Shown: positions 45,814 to 54,408 of the stretch, piece after piece | Position numbering within the stretch: position 1 is the first letter of the stretch | How the letters are laid out: every line of letters starts with the position of its first letter | Source of the DNA: JAWXCM01 sp034408745 | GTDB taxonomy: Bacteria > Acidobacteriota > Terriglobia > Bryobacterales > Bryobacteraceae | Assembly: GCA_034408745.1 (NCBI GenBank) | Contig: JAWXCM010000092.1 | Coordinates: forward strand, 1 to 64,000 | DNA length: 64,000 nt | Reading direction: 5' to 3' | Made by a program: the position numbers and the translations under genes | Notes under the pieces: generated by a model | The model's input: the letters and a program-made list of their open reading frames with translations, nothing else | Databases searched by the model: none | Told to the model about the DNA's origin: nothing

Positions 45814-46536
45814 TTACTGAGCCGACTTACGCGAACGTTCGTTCGACTTTTTGGTCTTCGAAGTTCCCGCAGCCGTCACCGAGTAGCGATTCAGAGCCGA
45901 AAACAGAGGCGCTGAACCTGCCGGCTTTGCCACCTGACCCGTGAGAATGGCCTTGTGTTCCACTGGCTTGCCGTAAAGATACTCGTTGTCCTTGTCGTCG
46001 GAACGCAGAGTGCTTCCTGTCAGTGCGATACCCGCGAAGAGCCCGCGAGCCCGCGAGTAAGACAGGATCTCAGCACGCATCATCGCGTCCGTCTGCGCGG
46101 TAGCATCCCGTCCAACCGGACCAGCCATGAGGCCCGCATCGCCGCCCAGCGTGAACTCGCTGCGCATCAGTTTCTCAGCGCCCGACTTGTTCATCACCAC
46201 CAGCACGACGTCAGTTTCGCCGCCACCGATCTGCGCACCCACGCTGCCGCCCTCAATCTTGACGGCCGACGGAGCACTCCACCCACGGGCGGTCCTGCAC
46301 GTCATAAAACCCTTGCCGTACTTGGCCCCGATGATGAAGCCACCCTTCTTCATGTTGGGTACGATTGCCACGCACTCCGCCTTTTCGAGCAATTCCCGAG
46401 GAATCGCCTTATCGTCGATCTTCATGATCTCGTGGAAAACATCCGCGGAGGCATTCAGCCTCTTAACGACGTCCTTCTTATCAGCGAAGAGGCTCACCGC
46501 GCAAACCAGCGCGAGGCTCACGGTTCGAAGGTTCAT
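45814..46536 (-). CDS. SYLF/YSC84-type lipid-binding domain protein, exported
   Basis: 240 residues with a signal peptide (TVSLALVCAVSLFA). The SYLF domain covers residues about 25-210: IPRELLEKAECVAIVPNMKKGGFIIGAKYGKG, GGSVGAQIGGGETDVVLVVMN, SYSRARGLFAGIALTGSTL. In eukaryotes SYLF binds phosphoinositides; bacterial members are periplasmic or outer-membrane associated and of unknown role. The C-terminus is Lys/Ser/Arg-rich. A terminator for the sigma-factor gene lies directly upstream, so it needs its own promoter or partial read-through. Confidence 0.9.
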   Translation of the reverse strand: MNLRTVSLALVCAVSLFADKKDVVKRLNASADVFHEIMKIDDKAIPRELLEKAECVAIVPNMKKGGFIIGAKYGKGFMTCRTARGWSAPSAVKIEGGSVGAQIGGGETDVVLVVMNKSGAEKLMRSEFTLGGDAGLMAGPVGRDATAQTDAMMRAEILSYSRARGLFAGIALTGSTLRSDDKDNEYLYGKPVEHKAILTGQVAKPAGSAPLFSALNRYSVTAAGTSKTKKSNERSRKSAQ

Positions 46537-46553
46537 GTACTGCTCTCCTTTCC

Positions 46554-46581
46554 AAAAAAATAGGGCGGAACAAGTCCGCCC
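46554..46581 (-). terminator. Intrinsic terminator after the ECF-like sigma gene
   Basis: GGGCGGA (46563-46569) pairs with TCCGCCC (46575-46581); on the minus strand the stem is followed by TATTTTTTT. It separates the sigma-factor gene from the SYLF gene, whose ribosome site overlaps the T-run side. Confidence 0.88.
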
Positions 46582-46620
46582 CCGACAGAATTTGTGTCCG
46601 GCTTATGCAGCAGGAAGATT

Positions 46621-47142
46621 TTAGGCCGCTACTGCGGCTGCCTCGGCAAGTGCCGCCGCTTTGGTGGCACCCGGCTCGGGGTACTTCCGGCCGAGGCGTT
46701 TGCCAACGGTGCGCCGCGCACGCAGGAGGCGGATGCGAACGGCGGTTTCGGTCCAACCCTGCTCCTGGGCGATCTCCTGCACCTTGAAGCCTTCCAGGTA
46801 ATGGCGCTGCAGCACCATCCGGTCATTGTTCTTGCAGGTCTTGAGAATGCGACGAACGTCGATCGCAGCAAGGTTGATCTTCGGCGGGGTCGAGAGCTCA
46901 GGCAACGTCTGCAACAGTGGCTCACGGCGGATGTAGCTGCGATGAATATTCAGCGCGATGCTGTTCATCCAGGTCAGAACCATGGAAGAATCGCGCAACT
47001 GGCCGAGGCGCTCCCAGCCCTTCACCCATGCAGCCTGTGCCGTCTCCTGAGCCGAGTCATAGGCGAGGCCCCGTGACACCAGAAAACGTACCGTAAGATT
47101 AAAGCCCTTCTGATAAGCCTGCCCGTATTCTTCTCTCGTCAT
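46621..47142 (-). CDS. ECF-like RNA polymerase sigma factor
   Basis: 173 residues. Region 2 is partly degenerate but readable (FLVSRGLAYDSAQETAQAAWVKGWERLGQL, TWMNSIALNIHRSYIRR), and region 4 is clear (RMVLQRHYLEGFKVQEIAQEQGWTETAVRIRLLRARR). The C-terminal 20 residues are alanine-rich. No anti-sigma gene is adjacent, and the downstream SYLF gene follows a terminator, so how it is held inactive is not evident. It could direct the envelope genes around it. Confidence 0.8.
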   Translation of the reverse strand: MTREEYGQAYQKGFNLTVRFLVSRGLAYDSAQETAQAAWVKGWERLGQLRDSSMVLTWMNSIALNIHRSYIRREPLLQTLPELSTPPKINLAAIDVRRILKTCKNNDRMVLQRHYLEGFKVQEIAQEQGWTETAVRIRLLRARRTVGKRLGRKYPEPGATKAAALAEAAAVAA

Positions 47143-47245
47143 GTTCTTGTCCAGTCCTTTTCGATTTGTTTCGAATTCTTTGGGAATAACGCCCGCTGGT
47201 ATGGCGAGAGATATAAGCTCCCGCCCCCCTGAAAAACTGCACGCC

Positions 47246-47506
47246 TCAGACTACAGATCGGCGCCCAATAGCGAACCTGTAAAGCGCAAGCAGCAGGATC
47301 GATCCCAGCAGCGCCATGAAGAAGCCCGCACTTTCGTTCGGCCCGTAAAAGCCCATTAACCGACCGACATACGCGCCAATCACCGCGCCGGCGATGCCGA
47401 GCAGGATGGTCACGATAAAGCCACCCGGGTCTCTGCCCGGCATAAGGAGCTTTGCGATAACCCCCACTACCAGACCAAACAAAACCAAACTCATGAATGA
47501 AAGCAT
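47246..47506 (-). CDS. GlsB/YeaQ/YmgE-type small membrane protein
   Basis: 86 residues from MLSFMSL (GGGAGGAG upstream); a longer frame opening at 47566 lacks a ribosome site. Three hydrophobic helices with the transglycosylase-associated-protein signature: GVIAKLLMPGRDPGGFIVTILLGIAGAVIGAYVGR. Induced by stress in several bacteria; function unknown. A sigma54-like sequence lies about 100 bases upstream. Confidence 0.92.
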   Translation of the reverse strand: MLSFMSLVLFGLVVGVIAKLLMPGRDPGGFIVTILLGIAGAVIGAYVGRLMGFYGPNESAGFFMALLGSILLLALYRFAIGRRSVV

Positions 47507-47818
47507 TTCGTCTCCTCCCGTCACCGTGTCCCGTGAAAGCCCTTGTTGGGTCTTTCCGGTGCGCATCCCGCCTTTGGCTGAGGTCGCCGGCGCACGGATT
47601 CTCTATTGGCAATTCATGTTCCAGACCGGTCCCAGGACCTGCCAATGCCAGACGCAATGGGCGATTATCTTTTATAATGAGAGACTTAGGAGAGATCGAA
47701 TCGGACGAACGGCAGAAACAAAAACGTGAGGACCACGACAATTGACAGCGGCGGAGGTAATTATTGCAGAAACCTTTCCGGAAATGGTTGTCGAACTTGC
47801 CGCAGGATGTACAAAGGT
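47507..47818. other. 312-base intergenic region between GlsB and AddA-like genes
   Basis: Contains the sigma54-like site at 47608-47623 and a perfect TATAAT on the plus strand at 47673-47678. Two tiny plus-strand frames follow: 22 codons from ATG 47677 and 48 codons from TTG 47742 (TAAEVIIAETFPEMVVELAAG), the second running antisense into the AddA-like gene. Neither has a good ribosome site; I do not call them genes. Confidence 0.4.
47608..47623 (-). promoter_or_regulatory. Sigma54-like promoter before the GlsB-type gene
   Basis: Minus strand TGGAAC-ATGAA-TTGCC: GG and GC at the right distance, one mismatch in the -24 element and one at the last -12 base. It would give a leader of about 90 bases. 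Confidence 0.45.
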
Positions 47819-50800
47819 TCACCTTGCAGCGGTTCCTTCCCTTCCCGCCGGGCAGGCACCGGCAAAGAACTCGCACGTCCGGCAGTGATTTCCCGTAACC
47901 AGCGGAAACTGAACGGTTTCCTGCGACTGACGAAACCGATACACCGCGTCTCGCGCTTCATTCAGGAAGAGTGGACTGACCGCCACTTCAACTTGACGCC
48001 CCAGCCGCAGGAAGGCGAGCACCGCACGAGTGGGGGTCCGCCCCACCGCCTTCTCAAGGGCAAGTGCATAGATTCGAAGCTGTAGTGAGTGCGCGTCAAT
48101 GGCTCTCTGGTCGGGGGCGCGGTCTGTCTTGTAGTCCACAACGACCAACTCTTTCCCCGCCTCGAACCAAAGGTCGATCTGACCCCGCAACACAAGCCCG
48201 GACGTCTCAAACACAAAGTCCCATTCGTGTTGACGGCGCTTTGCCTTAACCAGGTCCCGCGCAACCGGAAAGTCCGCGAATCGCGAAGCAAGCTGAACCG
48301 CCTCGGGCGCCGCGTCCGGCACGTTCTGCCCCGCGAGCAACGCATGTACCTGGACCCCGAGGTCTGCCGCGCTCAGCGGTTCATCTCCCGCCCACAAGGT
48401 CTCCTCATCCACCGTAAGCAGGTCAGGGCGTGCGACACGCTGCACCCCCAGCCACCGCCCGAGATAGAAACGGCGTGGGCACTCATCGTACCGGCTGACG
48501 TCAGTGGCTGATGCAGCCGAGTCTGGACTCTCAGTCGCGGTAAGAGGCTGGATAACGGCGGCCTCGGGGGCAATCGCCGCGGCTGCCAGTCCCGCCACAG
48601 GCTGCGGCGGATTCACAGCCGCGAAAATACGCAGGCCATTCGAACGAATTTCTTCGCCTGTTGCCGCAGGTATATCTAAATTAAGCTGCCGTTTCAGGAA
48701 CGTGGCCCAGGAGGTTCGCTCCGCGGCGGTTACGGACCAGGACAGCACCAGGTGTTCTCTCGCGCGAGTGCAGCCTACATATAGAAGACGGTTCTCCTCC
48801 GTGTCCTGCGCCTCGGCCGCGGCCTTGATGTTCTTCTTCGCGATGGTGTCCGGAACGTTTTCCGCGTTCGATGGGTTGCGCCACTTCACGCCGAGCCCGG
48901 CCTCGTGCGTATAAGAGATCACCGGCGTTGCGTAGTTGCGTCCTTTGTGCAGATACGGTATGAAAACAATGGGAAATTCCAGGCCCTTTGCTTTGTGCAG
49001 CGTCATCAGCCGGACCGCGTTGCCTGACTCGGAGGGCGGTGCCTCAGCCTCCGGTGTCGCATGCTCGACAGCGGTGACCAGTGCCGCCAGTCCTGCCGGA
49101 TGCCGCTCGTAACGCTCGCGGATCATGGTGAGGAACTTGCCAATATTAGACCGCGCGCGCCCCGTCAACCCAGTCTCGTAATCGCACGCGTCGATGAGAC
49201 GCCGAAGCAGCCGGTCGGGGCTGATCTGATTCCGCTGCTCGCGCAGTTTGAGGAGCAGATCCCAGCCTGTCGGCGGTGACTGGTCGACTCCGGCGCGCAG
49301 GGACCCCGTTCCGGCCAGTCGCATCAGTTGCTCGTCGGAAACCCCAAAGAGTGGCGAGCGGAGGACACCCGCCAGAGCTACCTCATTATTCGGATTCACC
49401 ATCACATCCAGCGCCAGTTTCAGGTCGCGCACTTCGCGAGTGTCGTAGAAAGTGTTCCCCCCGACCACCACGGAGGGCACGCCGAACCGGTCAAGCGCCC
49501 TTTGCAATTCGCCTGTGCTGTCATTCGCCCGCGTCAGGATCGCGAAGTCTTTGAACTCGGCGGGACGGCCTGCAACCTGAAGCGTGGTGGTGAGGTCGAG
49601 GATTCGCTGTGCAACCCACTGCGCTTCCACCCACTCGGCCTTCTCATTTACGTCGCCCTCTGCAATCAGGATCTCCACACTTTCCTGCTGCTTAGGAGCA
49701 AACTCCGCGGCCGAGGTCAGGGTATGAGGCTCGATTCCCGCGGCGCCCTGGAAGATGCGGTTCACTACATCCAGCACACCGGTCCGCGTGCGGTAGTTGT
49801 CACGCAGTTCGTCGACTTTGCGGCCGGAATCGAGCAGCCTGTTTCGATACCCGCCGAAGAGCTCCGGCCGCGCATGACGAAAACCGTAAATCGACTGGTT
49901 AATGTCGCCAACGGCAAAGAAATTATCCGTGCGTCTGACCAACTCCATCAGCTTCCACTGCAGCGGATTGGTGTCCTGCAGTTCGTCCATCAGAATGTAG
50001 TCGAACCCGGACGCCAGTTGCAGGCGCAGGTAAGGACTCCGCTCCAGCAGATGAATCGCCGCTTCTTCCAGATCGTCGAAGTCCAGCATGGACGCGCTTC
50101 GCTTGCGCTGCCGGTATACCTCGTCGATTCTCTCGAGGAGGGAGACGATCGTCTCTCGTTCCGACGCATAATACTGCATCACCCAGTCGCAGCGGAGGTC
50201 CTTCAGCAGGAGACGCAGTTCGTTCTCGTGCTGCCGCGCGGCACTCACCTTCACCAGGTGAGTCATGTTCCAGTTCTCGCGGCTGGCTGCGCGGATGTGG
50301 TTCTCGGTGATGTCGCCGTCAGACAGATCCAGCACGGCTGAGGCCCAGAGTCGAGCTGCGTGGTGATTCTCCACCTGACTGTCTGTGCGCGTTGCGGGTT
50401 TATCGGCCAGTATGAGCCGGGCTATTTCCTGAATTCTGGCGAAATGCACTCCGCAGCCTTCCACCTGCTGCCGGAGTCCCTCGAGACTGGCTCCCGCCAG
50501 TCTCACGGCATCGTAGATTTCAACCAGCGACGTCGCCAGATCCGGGACGTATCCCTCCCGTTCCAGCGCCACAGCGAGCGACCGGAGGAAACCTCGCATG
50601 CGCGGCGGATCCTGTGCAAAGCGCTCTTCCAGCACCTGGTCGGCGACATCCTGAAGCGTCAGCCGCGATTGCTCCAGAACCGTGAACTCTGGATCGATGC
50701 CGGCGGCGATGGCGTTCTCACGCAGCAGTCGCGAGCAGAAGGCGTGGATGGTGGACACCCACGCACGCTCCACCTGACTGCGCAGATGAGGCGCATCGGC

Positions 50801-51013
50801 GAAGGACTTCAGCATGCGTTCCCGAATCTCTGTGGCTGCTTTTTCCGTAAAGGTGATCGCGAGAATGCTGTTCGGATTTACACCGCGTTCGCGCACCAGC
50901 CAGGAGAAGCGCTCGATGAGGACACTGGTCTTGCCCGACCCGGGTCCGGCCACCACGCAGACGTCCTGACCAAGCCGGTGAGCCGCCCCAACCTGCCGTT
51001 CACTGAGCGGCAT
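47819..51013 (-). CDS. addA: AddA-like helicase-nuclease (UvrD-type) with Fe-S nuclease cysteines
   Basis: 1064 residues. SF1A helicase: Walker A AGPGSGKT (22-29), AITFTEKAATEIRERM, ILMDELQDTNPLQW, FAVGDINQSIYGFRHARP, RLMTLHKAKGLEFPIVFIP and LLYVGCTRAREHLVLS. The C-terminal PD-(D/E)XK nuclease shows GQIDLWFEAGKELVVVDYKTDRA. A cysteine in DECPRRFYLG (near 844) plus C1044, C1047 and C1054 form the pattern of a [4Fe-4S]-bound nuclease, which in Bacillus AddAB belongs to AddB. With the gene upstream (14-base overlap) it forms an AddAB/RecBCD-type double-strand-break resection enzyme. Confidence 0.9.
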   Translation of the reverse strand: MPLSERQVGAAHRLGQDVCVVAGPGSGKTSVLIERFSWLVRERGVNPNSILAITFTEKAATEIRERMLKSFADAPHLRSQVERAWVSTIHAFCSRLLRENAIAAGIDPEFTVLEQSRLTLQDVADQVLEERFAQDPPRMRGFLRSLAVALEREGYVPDLATSLVEIYDAVRLAGASLEGLRQQVEGCGVHFARIQEIARLILADKPATRTDSQVENHHAARLWASAVLDLSDGDITENHIRAASRENWNMTHLVKVSAARQHENELRLLLKDLRCDWVMQYYASERETIVSLLERIDEVYRQRKRSASMLDFDDLEEAAIHLLERSPYLRLQLASGFDYILMDELQDTNPLQWKLMELVRRTDNFFAVGDINQSIYGFRHARPELFGGYRNRLLDSGRKVDELRDNYRTRTGVLDVVNRIFQGAAGIEPHTLTSAAEFAPKQQESVEILIAEGDVNEKAEWVEAQWVAQRILDLTTTLQVAGRPAEFKDFAILTRANDSTGELQRALDRFGVPSVVVGGNTFYDTREVRDLKLALDVMVNPNNEVALAGVLRSPLFGVSDEQLMRLAGTGSLRAGVDQSPPTGWDLLLKLREQRNQISPDRLLRRLIDACDYETGLTGRARSNIGKFLTMIRERYERHPAGLAALVTAVEHATPEAEAPPSESGNAVRLMTLHKAKGLEFPIVFIPYLHKGRNYATPVISYTHEAGLGVKWRNPSNAENVPDTIAKKNIKAAAEAQDTEENRLLYVGCTRAREHLVLSWSVTAAERTSWATFLKRQLNLDIPAATGEEIRSNGLRIFAAVNPPQPVAGLAAAAIAPEAAVIQPLTATESPDSAASATDVSRYDECPRRFYLGRWLGVQRVARPDLLTVDEETLWAGDEPLSAADLGVQVHALLAGQNVPDAAPEAVQLASRFADFPVARDLVKAKRRQHEWDFVFETSGLVLRGQIDLWFEAGKELVVVDYKTDRAPDQRAIDAHSLQLRIYALALEKAVGRTPTRAVLAFLRLGRQVEVAVSPLFLNEARDAVYRFRQSQETVQFPLVTGNHCRTCEFFAGACPAGREGTAAR

Positions 51014-53669
51014 TCACTACCTCCACGGCGGGCTCGGGTACCGCCTCAATGCGGCACACGGTGGTGTAGGAGCAGTACTCGCAGTCGCGTGGTTCAAAAG
51101 GGGCCGGAGCGATTCGGCCTGAGAGAATGTCACTCCATGCCTGCAGCGATTTCTCGCGCGCCGTTTCCACCACCTCGTCGAGTTCGGATTGCGAACACGC
51201 GGCCTGCAATTCGGGCCAGAGACCACTCAGGACCCAGCCGCCAAACGAGGCTTCACGTTTGAATCCGATGTAGACCATTCCGGCGGGACGAAGTCCCAGA
51301 TGACGCGCTCCCGTCAGGTACAGACCGGTCTGTACGCGACGCCCCTGCCTGTTCTCTCGAACCGTGTTGTCGATCCTGTGCCTGCGCTTATATTTGTAAT
51401 CGAAAACGATGGCATTTCCGCGGTGATCGACCTCAATTCTGTCGATTTGCCCCCTTATTTTCAGACCGCCAGGCAGTTCACAGGAAAATGGCTCCTCAAA
51501 CCTCGAAGCCACGCCGCGATATTTCAGCCGCGCGTCGGCCACCAGCAGCCTGATACCGTGCAGCAATTCCAGTCGGATGGCCTCCGTCCGATAACCATCG
51601 GGCACCTCGGCAGTGTCGCAAGTCTGCTCGAAAATGCGGTCGAACGCTTCGTTCACCGCTACGCCGTCGCGGCAAACCAGTTCGAGGACGGCGTGGGCCA
51701 CCGTCCCCTGCACCAGGTTATTGAGGCGGTCCCACGGCCGCTCCGGCGCTTCGGCCAGGCGCAGCGTCCGCTGCGCGAAGAAGCTCCAGGGACAGGTCAG
51801 GAACTTGTCGATGCGCGTTGGGCTCATGGTGGCGTGAAGGCCAGCCAGCCGCTGACGAAGCGGCTCGCTTTGAATGATGGAGAACGGTTCAGGAGCACGG
51901 CGTCGACTGGCTCCCGGCTTGACGAGCACTGTGGACTCGACGGTGTAGGGCTTTGCGCCTTCCAGCAAAAGCGAGGGTAGATTCGGCTCGCCCTTCGCGT
52001 TGAGCATCGGATAACTGAGGCAGACGCGAGTGGTGGCTCGGGTTAGCGCGAGGTCGAAAAGGACTCGTTCTTCCTCCTGCCGCTCCGCGCTGGTGCGCAT
52101 CGCCACACCGAGCTTCTGGAGTTCCCGCCGCACACTGTCCGGAAGAATCGGATCCTCGGTGTGGTGCTTTGGAAACAGGTCCTCCAGCAGACCGCACAGA
52201 AACATCGCCTTCAGCCGCCACTGCCGCGCCTCAACAGCATCGACAATATGAACTACATCCCTGCGCCGGTCGACAATGCGCAGTTCCGCCGAGCCAAGCG
52301 CCGCATCCAGCGCCTCTCGAAAAACCTGGCACGGAATCGGCCCGCTTTCACCTAGGACCTCCGCTGTTTCAAACACCGCAGCGGAGAAATGTTCCAGAGC
52401 CGCACTCTGCCGCCGCCATGCGAGCATCTGTTCCTGCGACACCCCGTCACGTACCTCAGGGCGGGCGAACAGTGCCGTCAGGCCGGAGAATCGTCTGGCC
52501 CAGACGGCCGGCAGCACCGAATCGACAGCCCAGCTGGTAATCGCCGCGAGCTTCTCAAACCACCACTGGGTGGCTTCCGGAGCCGCTTCGCGCAGTCCAT
52601 TGAGGCCCACGGCTGGAATGCGGCCCAGCACCTTGTACTCGAACTCGTCGCCCCCGGTCTCGAGTGGCGATCCATGCATCCGCAGCACGGGCAAAGAGCG
52701 CTCGTGATCCCATCCACTCAGCGCTGCGTCGACAAGTCCGCTTAGAAATCTCACAGTGGCGTCGGAGTGCAGCGGCGCCGCGAAATAAGACCGGAACGGA
52801 ATGCCGAAGCGCTCCAGCGCGGTGCGCAATGCGGGCACAAAGGGCTGCTCGGATCGCACGATGATACCGATGTCCCGGAAGGCCAGGCCCGCCTTGTGCT
52901 CGGCCACGATGCGCCTTGCGATCTCAGTGGCTTCACCTTCCACGCTCGGCGCTGTGAACAGGGTCCGCGGCACCGTGTTCAGCGGCTCCGGCAGCTGCTC
53001 CTCACGTGCTCCGAATGCGCGGAGCGCCTTCAGTGCGGGTCGGGCGGACGGCGTGTCGGCGAGGGCGACGATGAGGTCGCAGGACTCGGCCAGTGCGCGC
53101 AGCACTTCTACCTCGGCGGGCGTGAAGCCGAAGAACCCGGTGACGCAGACGGTGCCCAGCTTCGGACCCGTGCGGATGCGTTCCGCTGCTTTGCGAAGAC
53201 GGTCGGCCCGGAAGTACTGGCCGCGTTTGGCGAGGCGCGCCTCCACGGCCTCGAAGACTGCGGCGAACTCGGGATCCGTCGCATGCAAATGGGCTGAGCC
53301 GCCGCCGGCCCCTGCATACTCCTCTGCTGCCCGCACCAGCGCGGCGCGGAAGCCGGGGAAGTCGCGCACCGATTCGTATCGCGGCAGCGACAGCCTGCCG
53401 AGCTCTTCGCGTACCAGCAGTTCGAGCGCCGGCCGGCTGACGGGTGTCAGGTCCTGGATATATTCAGCGATAAATTTCCCGAAAGTCGAGATGATTTTCG
53501 GCGAAAATACCAGGCCTTCCCGCGCAAGTTCGTTGCGCAGGTGCTCCGCCATGGTGGTGGTCGGAGTGAGCAGCCGGCAATCTGTCGTACCGGAGCGGAT
53601 GGACTGACGGATTCGATCAAGGCAATAGGACGTTTTGCCCGAAGCCGGCGGGCCGGAGAGTAACAACAT
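51000..53669 (-). CDS. addB: AddB-like helicase-nuclease subunit
   Basis: 889 residues. Walker A GPPASGKT at 6-13; the middle is a degenerate SF1 helicase-like region (VVHIVDAVEARQWRLKAMFLCGLLEDLFP). The C-terminal nuclease has GQIDRIEVDHRGNAIVFDYKYKRR and the iron-sulphur cysteines: one in FLTCPWSFFAQRTL and C863, C866, C872 in the final CEYCSYTTVC block. Shorter than Bacillus AddB (about 1160). Partner of the AddA-like protein. It begins 34 bases after the SDR gene of the sugar operon, so read-through is possible. Confidence 0.87.
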   Translation of the reverse strand: MLLLSGPPASGKTSYCLDRIRQSIRSGTTDCRLLTPTTTMAEHLRNELAREGLVFSPKIISTFGKFIAEYIQDLTPVSRPALELLVREELGRLSLPRYESVRDFPGFRAALVRAAEEYAGAGGGSAHLHATDPEFAAVFEAVEARLAKRGQYFRADRLRKAAERIRTGPKLGTVCVTGFFGFTPAEVEVLRALAESCDLIVALADTPSARPALKALRAFGAREEQLPEPLNTVPRTLFTAPSVEGEATEIARRIVAEHKAGLAFRDIGIIVRSEQPFVPALRTALERFGIPFRSYFAAPLHSDATVRFLSGLVDAALSGWDHERSLPVLRMHGSPLETGGDEFEYKVLGRIPAVGLNGLREAAPEATQWWFEKLAAITSWAVDSVLPAVWARRFSGLTALFARPEVRDGVSQEQMLAWRRQSAALEHFSAAVFETAEVLGESGPIPCQVFREALDAALGSAELRIVDRRRDVVHIVDAVEARQWRLKAMFLCGLLEDLFPKHHTEDPILPDSVRRELQKLGVAMRTSAERQEEERVLFDLALTRATTRVCLSYPMLNAKGEPNLPSLLLEGAKPYTVESTVLVKPGASRRRAPEPFSIIQSEPLRQRLAGLHATMSPTRIDKFLTCPWSFFAQRTLRLAEAPERPWDRLNNLVQGTVAHAVLELVCRDGVAVNEAFDRIFEQTCDTAEVPDGYRTEAIRLELLHGIRLLVADARLKYRGVASRFEEPFSCELPGGLKIRGQIDRIEVDHRGNAIVFDYKYKRRHRIDNTVRENRQGRRVQTGLYLTGARHLGLRPAGMVYIGFKREASFGGWVLSGLWPELQAACSQSELDEVVETAREKSLQAWSDILSGRIAPAPFEPRDCEYCSYTTVCRIEAVPEPAVEVVNAAQ

Positions 53670-53703
53670 GAGGGCTCGGCTCCAGTATAGCCGTGGCCCG
53701 GTT

Positions 53704-54399
53704 TCAGCCTCGGCCGTAGATGGGAATCACCGCGCCATTTACCTGGCTGAGGGAGTCGCCTGCGAGCGCGACCAGCAGAGTGGCAACCTGCGCGGGTTGT
53801 ACCCAGGTGGAGAAGTCGGCATCGGGCATCGACTTGCGCGTCGCCGGCGTGTCCATGGTGGCTGGCAGCACGATATTGGTGGAGATACCGCGATCACTGT
53901 TTTCCGCTGCGACACTCCGCACAAGCGACACGAGTGCGGCCTTGGAAGCGGCATACGCCGCGGCTCCCGGAGCTGCTTCCACAGCAGCCTTACTGCCGAT
54001 GGCGAGGATGCGGCCAGCACCGGTGGATCGCATGGCGGGCAACACCGCTCGGATCATCAGGAACGCCGAGCGCAGGTTCAGCGAGATCATGCTGTCGAAC
54101 ACGTCATCGGTAGTGGACGCCGCAGGACTGCCACCTGCGAACGCGCCGAGTAAGTGGATCAGCACATCGATTCTGCCATGCTCTGCCAGGACCTGATCGG
54201 CGACCTGCTTTGCCGCTTTACCAGAAGACAGTTCGGCGGAAATGGCGCTGAAGGACGGGTGATCGAAGTCCGACTTCGCGATGGACCTGGATATGCCGAC
54301 TACGGTCGCGCCCGCGTCCAGACAGGCCTGAGTAACGAATGTCCCAAGGCCGCCTTTGGCTCCGGTAATCAGTACGATCTTGTCCTGCAATGTGCCCAT
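53704..54399 (-). CDS. Short-chain dehydrogenase/reductase (classical SDR)
   Basis: 231 residues. NAD(P) motif TGAKGGLGTF, NAG-equivalent LLGAFAGG, and the catalytic set Ser in ILAIGSKA and YAASK (Tyr-x-x-x-Lys, here AAYAASKAAL). The NAG motif is changed, otherwise typical. It ends the sugar operon (9 bases after the unknown barrel gene). Substrate is probably a sugar or sugar acid, from context only. Confidence 0.85.
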   Translation of the reverse strand: MGTLQDKIVLITGAKGGLGTFVTQACLDAGATVVGISRSIAKSDFDHPSFSAISAELSSGKAAKQVADQVLAEHGRIDVLIHLLGAFAGGSPAASTTDDVFDSMISLNLRSAFLMIRAVLPAMRSTGAGRILAIGSKAAVEAAPGAAAYAASKAALVSLVRSVAAENSDRGISTNIVLPATMDTPATRKSMPDADFSTWVQPAQVATLLVALAGDSLSQVNGAVIPIYGRG

Positions 54400-54408
54400 G
54401 GTATATTT

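Noticed and set aside
47677..47888. Two small plus-strand genes behind TATAAT
   Set aside because: No good ribosome site, the second uses TTG and runs antisense into the AddA-like gene; kept only as a note in the intergenic entry.
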